Assembly (NCBI RefSeq): GCF_001455205.1
Contig: NZ_CP013341.1
Location: forward strand, 2,542,001-2,606,000
Length of the DNA stretch: 64,000 bases
Source of the DNA: Nitrosomonas ureae
GTDB taxonomy: Bacteria > Pseudomonadota > Gammaproteobacteria > Burkholderiales > Nitrosomonadaceae
Reading direction: 5' to 3'
Shown here: positions 1 to 8,112 of the stretch, piece after piece
How positions within the stretch are numbered: the stretch's first letter is position 1
Layout: every line of letters begins with the position of its first letter
Program-made: the position numbers and the translations under genes
Notes under the pieces: model-generated
The model's input: the letters and a program-made list of their open reading frames with translations, nothing else
The model's database searches: none
What the model was told of the DNA's origin: nothing

Positions 1-87
1 GGCACCAAAAGTCCATCCGCTGTAGGTGGCCGAAGTAACGCCATCGTTAGTGACTAGCGGATCGCTATCGAAATTTGTAGTGGTCAT
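1..87 (-). CDS. Partial unknown protein, N-terminus only
   Basis: The first 29 codons of a leftward gene cut by the window edge. An AGGAG ribosome site lies 7 bases before the ATG (complement of 85-87). The peptide is rich in Thr, Ser and Asp and starts MTTTNFDSDP. It has no signal peptide and matches no family I recognise. Low-complexity Thr/Asp-rich starts are common in secreted repeat proteins, so a large surface protein is possible, but that is a guess. Confidence 0.55.
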   Translation of the reverse strand, partial: MTTTNFDSDPLVTNDGVTSATYSGWTFGA

Positions 88-225
88 TGCGTGGCTCCTT
101 TGAATGTTCTAAAACTTCAGGCTAATCATTGTTTCTGAAAATACATTATTCAAGCGTGATCGTTTCCATGATGATCGCTTGGATACCGCTGCGATTGAGT
201 TTCATCAAACAGCCTCTGCTTAATT

Positions 226-1197
226 TCACTGTAAATGCTGTGCAATTTTCTGATCAAGCTCGGCTAGCCATGTTTCCGGCATGACGGCGAGGATCTGCTG
301 CACCATCGATTTTGCAACCGAGATTTCTTCCGGGTTTTGAGATTGTTGTATTGCCGCTGAAAGCCATAAATAAGCTTTTGCCAAGTGCTCTGCGGACAAT
401 TGACCGGTTCCCGGATCCGGTTCCGCATCGTAGAAATGTTTGCCTGCTTGAAAATAACCCGGGACATATTTAAGCGCAGCGGCTTGTTCAAACATTTGCC
501 TGATTTCTGACGGTGCCTGATTGGCCGATGAATCACTCTGCATGATCAGACCCAGATAATAAAAAGCTTCAGGTGTTTGTTTCTGCGCGGCAGCCGCAAA
601 CCAGCGATAAGCTTCCTGTTTATTCCGAATGGCCGGATCGCCTCGCAGGTAAAATTTTCCCATCCATAGCTGTGCGGGTGGGGATCCTTGCTGCGCCACT
701 GGGTGACAGAGTTCCAGCGCCTTTACGGGATCCTTGGGGAAACCTCGTCCAGTCATCAGTAGATTGGCAAGATGGCAGTACGAATAGTGGTGTCCTGCCT
801 GAGCTGCTTTCCGGAACCAGTAGGCCGCTGCAGCCGGATCTTTCACATGGTGTATGCCTTCGTCAAAACATACGCCGGCCAAATGCTGAGCTACTGGAAT
901 GCCGCCCTGCGCAGATTTCTCGAACCACCGGCAGGCGGTAATCGGATCGATTTCGCGCCCCCAGCCATTCTGGTAAAAAAGCCCCACTGAAAACTGCGCC
1001 AAGGCATTTTTATCTTGTACAGCGGCATTATGATATCCGTTAAAAGCCTTGGCATAATTGCCGGATGCCAATGCGTCCTGGGCATCTTGCAAGGTCGGAT
1101 GGTCGCTTGCTGGTGCATCTACGCCGTTTACTTTATCCGCCCAAGCTTCAGACAGAAAAGTCACGGCGCACAGCAATGCCCACAAAGCTTTCTTCAT
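226..1197 (-). CDS. Sel1-repeat (TPR-like) exported protein
   Basis: A 323-residue protein made of about six Sel1-like helical repeats with the usual pattern of Ala-rich pairs ending in YWFRKAA, RWFEKSA or YRWFAAAA. Sel1 repeats are protein-binding solenoids. The chosen ATG gives a clean signal peptide (MKKALWALL, then a hydrophobic stretch, cut after AWA near residue 20), so it is probably periplasmic. The frame runs 26 codons further upstream, but that would overlap the end of the neighbouring tail-collar gene and bury the signal peptide. No strong ribosome site is visible. Partner and pathway are unknown. Confidence 0.8.
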   Translation of the reverse strand: MKKALWALLCAVTFLSEAWADKVNGVDAPASDHPTLQDAQDALASGNYAKAFNGYHNAAVQDKNALAQFSVGLFYQNGWGREIDPITACRWFEKSAQGGIPVAQHLAGVCFDEGIHHVKDPAAAAYWFRKAAQAGHHYSYCHLANLLMTGRGFPKDPVKALELCHPVAQQGSPPAQLWMGKFYLRGDPAIRNKQEAYRWFAAAAQKQTPEAFYYLGLIMQSDSSANQAPSEIRQMFEQAAALKYVPGYFQAGKHFYDAEPDPGTGQLSAEHLAKAYLWLSAAIQQSQNPEEISVAKSMVQQILAVMPETWLAELDQKIAQHLQ

Positions 1198-1240
1198 ATT
1201 TCTGTCGGCAGAAATATCAAATAACCACACTTGAACAAGA

Positions 1241-1966
1241 CTAGGGCCGCGAAGGATAAACGCCATTCCAGGCAATAATGCAATTCACAACAGTATACGG
1301 CTGCATTATCGAAAAGGGTTGAGAACCGCCCGCCACGCCAACATCGACGTTGGTGCTTGTCGTGGTGACGATATTGAGTCCATCGAGCGTAGTCTCGATC
1401 GAGGCGGGACTCATGCTGACATTCGGCGCGGAGGCGGAGTACGCGCTGTTCAATCCTTTGGCATTGGCCAGAGAATTTCCTGCCGCGGTTTTTATGTCCG
1501 CGTCGCTATTCACCGCTTTCAATGTCGAGGTTGCGGTACCACCCGGTGCCAAGGCTGATGTGGAAGCCGAGGTCGCCGTAGCCGGGTGATTATGGGCGGG
1601 CATATTGTTCACAGTCAGTGCCATGTTTTCCGCGCCGCTGGATTGGCCCAGGGTGAACATCGAACCGCCGGGGTGTTGTCCCTGATGTACCGGAACCCTG
1701 CCTCGCATGTCAGGCAGGGCGAAGGTGGTGGTCCCATTGCCACCGTAATTAGTGCCCAGCAAGGAGAAGAGCGCTTGATACTGGTTGATAGGGAGGGTTT
1801 GCCCATCACATTGATACCAACCTTGCGGTGCAAAGTTGAATGCGACATAGCTGATCTCACCGACAAAAGGTTCCATTCCGGCATTCACGTTGTAAGGCGC
1901 TGTGGTCATGAACATCATGGCAGCGGTCAAAGAAAAAAAGCCTTGCATTTTTTTACTTAGTTTCAT
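1241..1966 (-). CDS. Phage tail collar domain (MdpB-type) secreted protein
   Basis: This 241-residue protein has a signal peptide (residues 1-29, cut after NVNA). A Tail Collar domain follows, with the family hallmarks FVGEI near the start, GWYQCDGQ, LFSLLGTNYGGNG, LPDMRGRVPVHQG and a C-terminal QPY segment. This family (microcystin-dependent-protein type) is related to phage short tail fibres but is widespread in bacteria as free-standing proteins. The start is well placed behind an AAGGGAAG-like ribosome site. Function in the cell is not established. It shares its strand with the Sel1 gene 43 bases downstream. Confidence 0.85.
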   Translation of the reverse strand: MKLSKKMQGFFSLTAAMMFMTTAPYNVNAGMEPFVGEISYVAFNFAPQGWYQCDGQTLPINQYQALFSLLGTNYGGNGTTTFALPDMRGRVPVHQGQHPGGSMFTLGQSSGAENMALTVNNMPAHNHPATATSASTSALAPGGTATSTLKAVNSDADIKTAAGNSLANAKGLNSAYSASAPNVSMSPASIETTLDGLNIVTTTSTNVDVGVAGGSQPFSIMQPYTVVNCIIAWNGVYPSRP

Positions 1967-2212
1967 TGGTCTTCCCTTTTTTAAGATTGAACTTCAAATT
2001 GCATAAGTAACCTATTTGATATCAAAGGTCAATTTTTTTCTTTTATGGTTTAAATAATAAGTATTTTAACAGCCTTACGATGGGGTAAAAATGATGTAAT
2101 AACGCCTTTTATGCCTTCTTTTCCCGGAGAAGATTAAAAAATTGCATGGATTTGAACACCATGCGTGATGATTCAAGCTTAACTCCGTCTTTACTGATGA
2201 TAAGATGACAAC

Positions 2213-3445
2213 GTGATGAAATTAAGCGATCTGAAAAACTGGACGAACTACTGGGAGCAATTGCGGACGGCTTTGTTGGAGCCCAGAGTCGATGAAAACT
2301 TGCTGGAAGCCTCTTTGCGTGAAGCGCGCGCCAAGATGCCGGTACCGGTGTTATGGCTGTTGGGCAAAACACAAGCGGGTAAGACTTCGATTATCCGGGC
2401 ATTGACCGGTAGCGCAGCGGCCGAGATCGGCAATGGTTTTCAACCATGCACGCGCAATTCCCGTTTCTATGATTTTCCCGCCGACATCCCTATTGTGAGG
2501 TTTTTGGATACGCGCGGCTTGGGAGAAGTTGCCTATGATCCGGGTGACGATATTCAGTATTGCGAATCCCAGGCGCATTTGCTGGTTGCCGTGATGAAAG
2601 TGGCTGATATCAATCAGGCTGCAGTGTTTGAAGTGTTGCATGCCATCCGTCAGCGTCACCCCGAATGGCCTGTGCTGATCGTGCAAACGGGTTTGCACGA
2701 ACTATATCCTAACGGACATGGCCATATGCATCCCTGGCCTTATGAGGATGATCCCTTACCGGAAACGCTCCCGCTTGATTTGCGCCGCGCCTTGCAGGCA
2801 CAACGCGATGCTTTGAAAAAATTACCCGGTTTTGCACCCATGCACTGGGTGGCTGTGGATTTAACCCTGCCTGAAGATGGATTTGAACCGCATGACTATG
2901 GGCTGGAAGCATTGTGGCAGGCTATCGAGTCATTGACATCGTTAGGATTGCAACATCAGTTGAGCGGCGATAAGGAAGTGCATGATCTATATGCGCGCAC
3001 TGCGCACCAGCATATCGTCGGTTACTCGCTCACCGCGGCAGGATTGGGCGCTTTGCCGGTGGTGGACCTGGTGGCTGTATCCGCGGTGCAGGCTAAACTT
3101 TTGCATAGTCTGGCGCTGCTCTACGGGCAGTATTGGGATAGAAGCACGATCACGGAATTTCTCGGATTAGTGGGGGCGGGGATCGCGTCCGGCTTTCTTA
3201 CGCGCATGCTGAGCCGCGCTGTGGTCAAGGTGATTCCCTTCTGGGGGCAAACGATAGGCGCCGTATGGGGCGCCAGTTCCAGCGGCGCCACCACTTACGC
3301 GTTAGGAAAAGCGGCGATCTATTTTTTTGCCAGGCGCAAAGATGGCTTGAAGGTTGACCAAAAAACATTACGCAGGATTTATGCGCAGGAGCTGGAACAG
3401 GGTACCTCCCTGCTCAAAGAGCGATTACGGAGTCAATCCAAATGA
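2213..3445 (+). CDS. P-loop GTPase with C-terminal DUF697 domain
   Basis: A 410-residue protein. The P-loop GKTQAGKTS sits at residues 51-59 and a G3-type DTRG at about 99-102, so it belongs to the Era/dynamin-like GTPase superfamily. The C-terminal third (YSLTAAGLGALPVVDLV onward) is a DUF697-type membrane-associating domain with Gly/Ala-rich hydrophobic helices. The start is GTG at 2213 with an ATG directly after it at 2216; either is possible. Its stop overlaps the start of the next GTPase gene by the ATGA arrangement, so the two are translationally coupled and likely work together, perhaps at the membrane. The exact role is unknown. Confidence 0.8.
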   Translation: MMKLSDLKNWTNYWEQLRTALLEPRVDENLLEASLREARAKMPVPVLWLLGKTQAGKTSIIRALTGSAAAEIGNGFQPCTRNSRFYDFPADIPIVRFLDTRGLGEVAYDPGDDIQYCESQAHLLVAVMKVADINQAAVFEVLHAIRQRHPEWPVLIVQTGLHELYPNGHGHMHPWPYEDDPLPETLPLDLRRALQAQRDALKKLPGFAPMHWVAVDLTLPEDGFEPHDYGLEALWQAIESLTSLGLQHQLSGDKEVHDLYARTAHQHIVGYSLTAAGLGALPVVDLVAVSAVQAKLLHSLALLYGQYWDRSTITEFLGLVGAGIASGFLTRMLSRAVVKVIPFWGQTIGAVWGASSSGATTYALGKAAIYFFARRKDGLKVDQKTLRRIYAQELEQGTSLLKERLRSQSK

Positions 3446-4992
3446 AAAAACCGCCGCCAACCGTTGATCCGTTACGATTACTGGTAGTCATTCTGCTGTT
3501 ATTGCCCGTGCTGGCCTTGCTGGGTTTTGGCGTACTTTGGTTATGGCAAAGCGGAAATCTACTGTATTGGTTGATCGCGATGGTGGTGTGCGGCGTTTTG
3601 GGCTATGGCTTGCAACAATTGCTCGTGCGGCAGGAACGTCAATTATTGATGAATATGTCGACCGAGCCCAATCCGGAATGGCCGCCCCGTGCGGATGCGA
3701 TATGGCAGCAGGTTGAAGCGCTGGCCGCTACCTGTAACCCGGAGGATTGGCCGCTTGAAGATGGCCGGTGGATATCGGAATTGGGACAGAAAGCGATGGA
3801 AACGGTGGCGCATTGTTATCATCCGGAGGTTGAGAAGCCGCTCTATGAACTGACCCTGCCGCATACTTTATTGATTATTGAGCGGGCCAGCCGCGAGCTG
3901 CGCCGGGATATTGCAGAAAAAATACCCTTCAGCAACCGCCTGACCGTGGGCGATCTGTTTCGCATCCAGCGTTGGAAAGCCAAGGCGGAAAAAATGTTCA
4001 ATGTATACCGCGCCGGCAGCATCCTGATTAATCCGATTAATGCCTTGCTGAGCGAAGCCTGGCGGCATTTGCGCGAGCGCAGTTTTGATCAGGCCAGGCA
4101 TGAATTGCATCGCTGGTTTCTACGTGCCTATGTGTGCAAAGTGGGATATTACGCCATCGATCTGTATAGCGGCCGTTTGGCGCTTGGCGATGAAGACCAA
4201 GCGGAATCTACGACACCGGAATCCAGGGTAGATTTGGAACAGACCGATCAAACGGCGGCATCAGCGGCCGAGCCCTTGCGGATACTGGCACTGGGCCGAT
4301 CCAATTCAGGTAAATCCAGTTTGATCAATGCCTTGTTTGGCGAACTTAAAACCGCTACCGATGTTTTGACGGGCACGACACAAGCGCTTGAACCCTTTGT
4401 ATTATCGCGCGAAGGATTCACCCAGGCCCTGATCTTCGATAGCCCCGGTTGCGATAGCTCATTTTTTGACAGCAAGCCAATGCTGATCGCAGCGGGGAAT
4501 GCGGATTTGATTCTATGGGTCACCCCGGCCAATCGCCCGGATCGGCAAGTTGAACGACAATTTCTCGATGCCTTGCGCACCTATCAAGCCGCGCGGATAG
4601 ACCGACGCCCGGCGCCGTTACTGGTCGTCGTCAGCTTTATTGATCGGCTGCGCCCGGCGAATGAATGGCAGCCACCCTATGATCTGACCGATACCGCGAA
4701 TACCAAGTCGGCCAATATAAGCGCCGCGGTGCAAGCCGTTGCTGCCGATCTGGCCGTGCCGACCGAGCAAATTATTCCTGTCAGCTTGCAAGAAGGCAAA
4801 ATTTATAATGTGGATGATACATTGTGGGCGGCTATCCTGAACCATCAGGATGAAGCGCTCAGAATCCGTTTGATGCGCTGCTTGGATGCGAAAAAAAGAG
4901 CGGAAGACTGGGTCATGCTGCGCCGTCAGATGGCAGGGGCGGGGCGGTTTTTGCGTGATTTGCCTGAGATGTTGGGCAAACGTGGGGGATAA
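3442..4992 (+). CDS. Membrane-anchored GTPase, partner of the upstream DUF697 GTPase
   Basis: A 516-residue protein. Two hydrophobic helices (about residues 11-35 and 40-58) anchor the N-terminus. A helical middle part precedes a GTPase domain with P-loop GRSNSGKSS (285-293), a Thr-rich switch (TGTTQ, 310-314) and G3 DSPG (333-336). The usual NKxD base-recognition motif is not obvious; VVSFIDRL stands where it would be expected. Start codon and previous stop overlap by 4 bases. Paired GTPases of this kind occur in many proteobacteria and are usually annotated only as GTPase/DUF697. Membrane remodelling or stress tolerance would fit, but that is inference. Confidence 0.8.
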   Translation: MKKPPPTVDPLRLLVVILLLLPVLALLGFGVLWLWQSGNLLYWLIAMVVCGVLGYGLQQLLVRQERQLLMNMSTEPNPEWPPRADAIWQQVEALAATCNPEDWPLEDGRWISELGQKAMETVAHCYHPEVEKPLYELTLPHTLLIIERASRELRRDIAEKIPFSNRLTVGDLFRIQRWKAKAEKMFNVYRAGSILINPINALLSEAWRHLRERSFDQARHELHRWFLRAYVCKVGYYAIDLYSGRLALGDEDQAESTTPESRVDLEQTDQTAASAAEPLRILALGRSNSGKSSLINALFGELKTATDVLTGTTQALEPFVLSREGFTQALIFDSPGCDSSFFDSKPMLIAAGNADLILWVTPANRPDRQVERQFLDALRTYQAARIDRRPAPLLVVVSFIDRLRPANEWQPPYDLTDTANTKSANISAAVQAVAADLAVPTEQIIPVSLQEGKIYNVDDTLWAAILNHQDEALRIRLMRCLDAKKRAEDWVMLRRQMAGAGRFLRDLPEMLGKRGG

Positions 4993-5131
4993 GTAGTTTT
5001 TTTTGTAAATAAACCAGACAACTTTAGCTAGTAGGGTAAAAGACAATTCTGTGTAGTTGCTCAGCGTTTTTTGCATTAATGAGATTTTTATTACTAATAG
5101 ATGATTACTTGTTTCTTTACCCCGATGTTGC

Positions 5132-5350
5132 TTGAGCGAGGGTAAAATAAATGAAGTATTTGATATATGTACTAGAGTGTTGATACATCATGATGTTGAT
5201 GAGAGCTACGTTGTTTTTGCGATTGAGTTCGATACATTGCAGCAACAAGGAATCAAAGACAATCTATCAAACATACACGTATATAGAAGCGAGATACAGC
5301 CGTGTATCCTTGGGTACTGCGAAATCCCAAGGGATTTTCATGTTTCGTGA
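5132..5350 (+). CDS. Possible small cassette-type ORF, 72 aa
   Basis: An open frame of 72 codons in an otherwise empty 430-base gap. It starts with TTG and has no clear ribosome site. A second frame starts ATG at 5151 behind GAGGGTAAAATAA but stops after ten codons (MKYLIYVLEC), so a frameshifted ancestor is possible. The frame stops exactly where the attC-like hairpin begins, which is how integron cassette genes end. No family recognised. Existence as a protein is uncertain. Confidence 0.3.
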   Translation: MSEGKINEVFDICTRVLIHHDVDESYVVFAIEFDTLQQQGIKDNLSNIHVYRSEIQPCILGYCEIPRDFHVS

Positions 5351-5411
5351 ATATAACTCTGTGTTCAATAGGGCAGCGCAATAGCGCGCCGCCGATTAAT
5401 CCCACGTTAGA
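5351..5411 (+). repeat. attC-like recombination site (possible integron cassette scar)
   Basis: An imperfect palindrome that ends in GTTAGAC (5404-5410), which fits the GTTRRRY core of integron attC sites. The inner stem is GGC-A-GCGC / GCGCGCC with an AATA loop, that is seven pairs with a single unpaired A, the kind of extrahelical base that guides integron integrase. The outer arms pair loosely (AAC..GTG..AAT against ATT..CAC.GTT). The opposing core at 5351-5357 (ATATAAC) only partly fits RYYYAAC. No integrase and no second site were found, so this would be a lone relic. Confidence 0.35.
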
Positions 5412-5425
5412 CGATAAAAATAATT

Positions 5426-6517
5426 ATGGATAAACGTTACCAAGTTTTCGTCAGTTCAACTTACAGGGATTTGCTTGAAGCACGCCAGGAGGTGATGCAA
5501 GCCTTGTTAGAATTAGATTGTATTCCCGCTGGTATGGAGTTATTTCCTGCAGCAGATGATGATCAATGGACTTTGATCAAACGTGTGATTGATGACTGCG
5601 ATTATTACATCGTAATTATTGCCGGTCGTTATGGTTCACTGGGGCCAGGGAATAAAAGCTTTACACAACTAGAATACGAATATGCAATTGAGCAAGGAAA
5701 GCCAGTTATAGCTTTTTTACATAAAACCCCAGGCAGACTCCCTGCAGAAGATAGCGAAAAAGAGCCCGAGAAGGTGAAAAAATTAGAAGAATTTAGATCG
5801 TTTGCAGAACAGAAGATGGTTCGTTATTGGAATGGTCCAGCCGATCTTGGATCCGCCGTGAGTCGCAGCTTAATTAAACTAATCAAGAATAATCCAGGAA
5901 TAGGCTGGGTGAAGGCTGATTTGCTTCCATCAAAAGAGTCAATTGAGGAAATACTGTTACTAAGAAAACAAATAGACACGCTCCAGAGAGAACTTGAAGC
6001 CTCAAGAACAACAGTACCAAAAGAGACCGAGCATCTAGCACAAGGCGAGGATTTATTTGACATTAACTATGGTTTTGGCGCATTTAAATCTAGCCGATAT
6101 ACTGCTGACACAATTTATTCTGCATCATTTGAGATCTCTTGGTCTCAAATTTTTGCAAGAATTTCTCCATTAATGATTGATGAAGCAACTGATAGCGATC
6201 TACGCTCAGAGTTAAATCGGATGATTCGCGAAGTTAATATGGATTCGCTCAGCGAAGATAAAGCTTTAGAAGGTTATGAACTAGGTGAATTCTCGATTAA
6301 AAGTGAAGATTTCAATACTATCAAAATTCAATTGCTCGCATTAAAACTCGTAACAAAAAGTGTGAAAGGCCGTAGCGTAAAGGACAAGGCGAATTATTGG
6401 ACTCTTACAGCATATGGAGAGGCTGTTATGACACAGTTGAGGGCTATTCGAAAAGAAGGATATGAGAAAGTTACATCAAGCCCGTCTAACAAGGCATTCA
6501 AGAAGGACGGTGCATAA
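5426..6517 (+). CDS. DUF4062 domain protein
   Basis: A 363-residue protein. Its first 150 residues are a DUF4062 domain: KRYQVFVSSTYRDLLEARQE at the N-terminus, then GMELFPAAD, DDCDYYIVIIAGRYGS and SFTQLEYEYA. DUF4062 resembles TIR/Toll-like Rossmann domains and is common at the head of STAND and other suspected immune proteins. A coiled-coil stretch (about 170-195) links to a C-terminal part with a winged-helix look and no named family. The ATG is 15 bases after the attC-like core, a spacing typical of cassette genes. No ribosome site is obvious. A role in phage defence or sensing is inference only. Confidence 0.75.
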   Translation: MDKRYQVFVSSTYRDLLEARQEVMQALLELDCIPAGMELFPAADDDQWTLIKRVIDDCDYYIVIIAGRYGSLGPGNKSFTQLEYEYAIEQGKPVIAFLHKTPGRLPAEDSEKEPEKVKKLEEFRSFAEQKMVRYWNGPADLGSAVSRSLIKLIKNNPGIGWVKADLLPSKESIEEILLLRKQIDTLQRELEASRTTVPKETEHLAQGEDLFDINYGFGAFKSSRYTADTIYSASFEISWSQIFARISPLMIDEATDSDLRSELNRMIREVNMDSLSEDKALEGYELGEFSIKSEDFNTIKIQLLALKLVTKSVKGRSVKDKANYWTLTAYGEAVMTQLRAIRKEGYEKVTSSPSNKAFKKDGA

Positions 6518-6575
6518 AGTATGTCACTTCTCAACTATGACGTTCTACAACCACTAACAACAAAAGGAGTAAGAA

Positions 6576-7163
6576 ATGGCTGCTCATATTGAAAGCAAAG
6601 ACATCAAGGCGCTTCCCGTCCTTCCTTACTCGGATCTACGGGCAAAACTGAAGTCCGGAGACATTCTCTTTGCTTCCGGTGACTATTTGGTTTCCAAAGC
6701 AATTCAAAAAGTTACAGGAAGTCCTTGGAGTCATGTAGGGATAGTGTTTCGGCTTGATTCGATTGATCGTGTTTTGCTATTGGAAAGCGTCGAGGACATA
6801 GGGGTACGTTTTGCGCCTTTGTCCAAGTATCTGAACGACTATGAAGATAAAAGGCCTTATAAAGGGCGGGTAGTGCTAGCGCGTTGTAAAGATGTGAATT
6901 CTGCGACGGTCGAAGGGATTGCGACATTTGGCATAGACGAGCTAACGCAACCCTACGATAAAGACGAAATCGCAAAGATTTTAGCGCGTATCACGCTTGG
7001 TATTGGAAAGAAGGAAAAAGATCGAGAATACATCTGCTCGGAATTGGTGCACGAGTGTTTTTCTCATGCAGGTAAAGAGTTCGCATTCAATCCTAAAGAA
7101 TTTATCAGTCCAGAAGATGTTTGGCTGGACGAGAAAGTTTCTCTAGTAGGGCGAATTCTTTAG
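6576..7163 (+). CDS. YiiX/YebB-type permuted papain-like peptidase
   Basis: A 195-residue protein of the circularly permuted NlpC/P60-like (YiiX, poxvirus G6R-type) family. Family features are LKSGDILFASG (25-35), WSHVGIVF with the putative catalytic His53, and YICSELVHECF with the putative catalytic Cys154. Such proteins act on amide or ester bonds in peptides, peptidoglycan or lipids. No signal peptide is seen, so it would be cytosolic. A good AGGAG ribosome site precedes the ATG. It lies 58 bases after the DUF4062 gene and may be co-transcribed with it. Confidence 0.8.
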   Translation: MAAHIESKDIKALPVLPYSDLRAKLKSGDILFASGDYLVSKAIQKVTGSPWSHVGIVFRLDSIDRVLLLESVEDIGVRFAPLSKYLNDYEDKRPYKGRVVLARCKDVNSATVEGIATFGIDELTQPYDKDEIAKILARITLGIGKKEKDREYICSELVHECFSHAGKEFAFNPKEFISPEDVWLDEKVSLVGRIL

Positions 7164-7216
7164 TATTACTCAATCCATCATTTAAATTTTTATTGACTTA
7201 ACCGGATTTTCTCAAG

Positions 7217-7996
7217 ATGTTGGTATCAGTTGCGCGGGGTGTGGGTCGTTCTGTTTTATTGAGTTGTTGGGTGATGGTTTTGCTTGCCGGGCTGTCTTTT
7301 TCGCAGCACGCGGAGGCGCAGTACTGGTGGAATGCGAGCCGCGAGCCGGTCGGCATAGCGCCTGATCCTGCCACGAATTCTGAGGCGATTATTCAGGTTT
7401 ATGGTGCGCGCACTTTTGGTTGGCGCGGTTATTTTGGCATTCATACCTGGATTGCTGTGAAGCCTTCGGGTGCTCAGTCTTATACCATTTATGAGGTGAT
7501 CGGATGGTTGCGCCGTAGCCAGAGGTCGGTATTGGCGGTTTATGAGAATGCGCCTGATCGGCGCTGGTACGGCAATACGCCCGAGATTTTGGCAGATCTA
7601 CGCGGTGACGGAGTGGATGCGCTGATCGAGAAAATCGATCTGGCGGCTAATAGTTATCCTTACATGAAAGATTACACCATATGGCCGGGGCCGAATTCCA
7701 ATACGTTTACCGCCTGGGTTTCACGCGCGGTGCCGGAGCTGCGGCTGGATTTGCCGCCGACAGCGATTGGCAAGGATTATCTGGGTTATCGGTTTATTTC
7801 CCATGCGCCGAGCGGCAGTGGTTTTCAGATTTCATTTTTTGGTTTGTTGGGCGTGTTGGTTAGTGCGGTGGAAGGCATTGAATTCAATTTTCTGGGCTTG
7901 TCTTTTGGCCTGAATTGGAATCCGCTCGCCATTAAACTGCCCTTGGTGGGCCGCAAGGAATTGGGTTTGTGGTCGCAGCCGCTAACCGAGAATTAA
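7217..7996 (+). CDS. DUF3750 domain exported protein
   Basis: A 259-residue protein with a signal peptide (hydrophobic residues 12-30, cut near AEA at 33). The DUF3750 body contains VYGARTFGWRGYFGIHTW, YEVIGWLRR, NSYPY and WPGPNSNTF. The WPGPNSN motif and conserved His and Cys-free core suggest a periplasmic or membrane-facing enzyme of unknown reaction. The family is common in proteobacteria. The ATG lies 53 bases after the previous gene with little sign of a ribosome site. Confidence 0.75.
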   Translation: MLVSVARGVGRSVLLSCWVMVLLAGLSFSQHAEAQYWWNASREPVGIAPDPATNSEAIIQVYGARTFGWRGYFGIHTWIAVKPSGAQSYTIYEVIGWLRRSQRSVLAVYENAPDRRWYGNTPEILADLRGDGVDALIEKIDLAANSYPYMKDYTIWPGPNSNTFTAWVSRAVPELRLDLPPTAIGKDYLGYRFISHAPSGSGFQISFFGLLGVLVSAVEGIEFNFLGLSFGLNWNPLAIKLPLVGRKELGLWSQPLTEN

Positions 7997-8031
7997 TCGG
8001 GATCTCGCAGCTCTCTACAATAGACATTTAA

Positions 8032-8060
8032 TTGATAATTATTCTTATTCATACTATAGT
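8032..8060 (+). promoter_or_regulatory. Sigma70 promoter overlapped by a Fur box
   Basis: A -35 TTGATA (8032-8037) and a -10 TATAGT (8055-8060) are separated by 17 bases. The 19 bases from 8034 (GATAATTATTCTTATTCAT) match the Fur consensus at 12 positions and cover part of the -35 and the spacer. The gene that follows 52 bases later is the ferric-iron binding protein. Repression by iron-loaded Fur is the natural reading. Confidence 0.65.
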
Positions 8061-8112
8061 ATTCGTCATTGAATAATTCGATTGATATAACTTTTCCCCT
8101 GGAATTTCTCTC

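Noticed and set aside
1319..1960. Long plus-strand frames opposite the tail-collar gene
   Set aside because: They are mirror frames of a clear family member with signal peptide on the other strand.
5351..5411. Intrinsic terminator for the upstream small ORF
   Set aside because: The hairpin is GC-rich, but no T-run follows; the GTTAGAC end and position fit a recombination site better.
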